64,000 bases of DNA from positions 5,048,501-5,112,500 of the forward strand of contig NZ_CP119967.1 of the NCBI RefSeq assembly GCF_029543085.1. Direction: 5' to 3'. The DNA comes from Pseudomonas sp. A34-9. GTDB lineage: Bacteria > Pseudomonadota > Gammaproteobacteria > Pseudomonadales > Pseudomonadaceae. Shown here in pieces: positions 62,760 to 64,000 of the stretch. The position numbers were made by a program, and so were the translations under genes. How positions within the stretch are numbered: position 1 is the first letter of the stretch; every line of letters begins with the position of its first letter. Below the pieces are notes generated by a model that had not been told where the DNA came from, made no database searches, and saw only the letters and a list, made by a program, of their open reading frames with translations.

Positions 62760-64000
62760 TCAGAGCGCCCGGATCACGTGTTTGATTTCCTGAAACGCGG
62801 TCAGGCCCCACGGCCCCAACTCGCGACCGATGCTGCTCTGCTTGTAACCGCCCCACGCCGTTTGCGGGAAGATCACTTGCGGCGCGTTGAGCCACACCAG
62901 TCCCGCCTGCAGGGCGTTGGCGACACGGTCAGCCGTTTCGGCGTTACGCGTCACCACACTGGCGACCAGCCCGAATTGACTGTCGTTGGCCAAGGCAATT
63001 GCCTCGGCTTCGCTGCTGAAACGACGCACGCACAACACCGGGCCAAAAATCTCTTCGCACCACAACGCACTGTCGAGGGGCACATCGGTGAACACCGTCG
63101 GCTGCAAAAAATAGCCGCGCGGCAAATGCGCCGGACGATTACCGCCGCACAGCAGCTGCGCCCCGGCGCTCAGGCCACGGTCGATGTGACCGAGCACGCG
63201 CTGGTATTGCGCCTGGTTGACCAGTGCGCCCATCTCCACGTCCGGGTCGAACGGATCCGCCACGCGAATGGCTTGCGCACGCTGTTGCAAACGTTCGAGG
63301 AATTCATCCGCCAGTTCATCGGCGACCAGCACGCGGCTGGTGGCCGAGCACATTTGCCCGGCGTTGAAGAAACCGCCACCGCAAGCCAGTTCTACCGCCA
63401 GCTCCAGATCGGCATCGTCCAGCACCAGCAGCGAGGATTTGCCGCCCAACTCAAGGCTCACGCCCTTCACCGTTTCAGCGGCGCGCTGCATCACCTGCAC
63501 GCCGACGGCGTTGCTGCCGGTGAAGGAAATCTTGGCGATGCGCGGATCCGCCGACAGCGGCGCACCCACGGCCAGACCGGTGCCGCAAACCACGTTGAAC
63601 ACGCCTTTGGGCAGACCGGATTCGGCAATGATTGCCGCCAGTTCCAGCTCCGGCAGCGGCGTGACTTCCGACGGTTTCAACACCACGCAGCAACCAGCGG
63701 CGAGGGCCGGTGCGAGTTTCCACGCGGTGGTGACCATCGGGAAATTCCACGGCACGATCAGCCCGACCACACCGCACGGTTCGCGACGCAGGCGTGCGCT
63801 GAAATCATCGCTGGGCAGCGGCACATGGCTGTCCTGTCTGGCGTCGAGGCCTTCGGCGAGTTCGGCGTAATACTCGAACGTGGCGATCACGTCATCGACG
63901 TCGATGGCCGCTTCGAACTGCGGTTTGCCGTTGTTGCTCGATTGCAGGTTCATCAAATGATCGCGACCGTTGCGCACGCCATTGGCGATGTTGCGCAGGA
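62760..64000 (-). CDS. NAD(P)-dependent aldehyde dehydrogenase, 5' end beyond the window
   Basis: At least 413 residues; the frame stays open to 64000, so about 70-80 N-terminal residues lie outside the window. PWNFPMVTTAWKLAPALAAG, the general-base Glu in LELGGKSSLLV, the catalytic Cys in NAGQMCSATSR and the C-terminal EEIFGPVLCVRRF and SIGRELGPWGLTAFQEIK blocks are intact. It belongs to the betaine/gamma-aminobutyraldehyde-type branch. It is the first visible gene before the ABC importer on the same strand and may be co-transcribed. Confidence 0.9.
   Translation of the reverse strand, partial: LRNIANGVRNGRDHLMNLQSSNNGKPQFEAAIDVDDVIATFEYYAELAEGLDARQDSHVPLPSDDFSARLRREPCGVVGLIVPWNFPMVTTAWKLAPALAAGCCVVLKPSEVTPLPELELAAIIAESGLPKGVFNVVCGTGLAVGAPLSADPRIAKISFTGSNAVGVQVMQRAAETVKGVSLELGGKSSLLVLDDADLELAVELACGGGFFNAGQMCSATSRVLVADELADEFLERLQQRAQAIRVADPFDPDVEMGALVNQAQYQRVLGHIDRGLSAGAQLLCGGNRPAHLPRGYFLQPTVFTDVPLDSALWCEEIFGPVLCVRRFSSEAEAIALANDSQFGLVASVVTRNAETADRVANALQAGLVWLNAPQVIFPQTAWGGYKQSSIGRELGPWGLTAFQEIKHVIRAL

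Overview
The window looks like a chromosomal segment of a fluorescent-group Pseudomonas. It is GC-rich and carries mvaT, a PykA-type pyruvate kinase, a class I fumarase and sbcB. The spaces between genes hold typical Pseudomonas REP palindromes, in two sequence families and often as inverted pairs. I see no tRNA, rRNA, CRISPR array, IS transposase or prophage core.

Layout. 0-13.5 kb: a glycosyltransferase/deacetylase/flippase-like operon, purU, mvaT, sbcB, and a six-gene RDD-SpoIIM-DUF4129-DUF4350-MoxR-DUF58 operon. 13.5-28.7 kb (minus strand): a split Tc-toxin A subunit, followed in the same operon by a 1350-residue protein with a jelly-roll-like N terminus and Ig-like repeats, and preceded by a separately transcribed 1065-residue Ig-repeat protein. 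29-32.3 kb: DUF6124-like, PilZ and lipoprotein genes and pyk. 32.5-35.2 kb: two tandem delta-60-repeat proteins. 35.2-40.2 kb: an enoyl-CoA hydratase / ferredoxin reductase / diguanylate cyclase operon and fumarase. 40.4-49.0 kb: the TcB gene, one intact TccC/RHS gene and a second, internally deleted TccC copy. 49.1-54.8 kb: a DctB/DctD-like two-component system and an MHS-family dicarboxylate/2-oxoglutarate transporter behind a sigma-54 promoter, then a COG4705 membrane protein. 55-58.3 kb: small genes and an AraC regulator. 58.5-64 kb: a polyamine-type ABC importer and an aldehyde dehydrogenase that runs off the window.

The main discovery candidate is a dispersed Tc-toxin regulon. The TcA operon, the delta-60 pair and the TcB-TccC operon each have the 16-bp dyad CTGTCAG-NN-CTGACAG (one mismatch in the delta-60 copy) 70-105 bp upstream of the first start codon. 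The 1065-residue Ig-repeat gene has a directly repeated variant at the same distance. Core metabolic genes lie between the units and I saw no such site in front of them. This suggests one dedicated regulator controls the toxin, two very large Ig-repeat proteins and two delta-60 proteins as one system. The Ig-repeat and delta-60 proteins lack signal peptides, as Tc subunits usually do, and may be accessory parts of the toxin particle.

Other points of interest are an 11-G tract inside the TcA C-terminal gene (possible phase variation), an unrecognised TccC effector tip, an orphan effector tip left by the deletion in the second tccC, a long-stem RNA candidate before the DUF6124-like gene, and four copies of a MITE-like element with inverted ends. 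All function calls come from reading motifs by eye; no database search was run.
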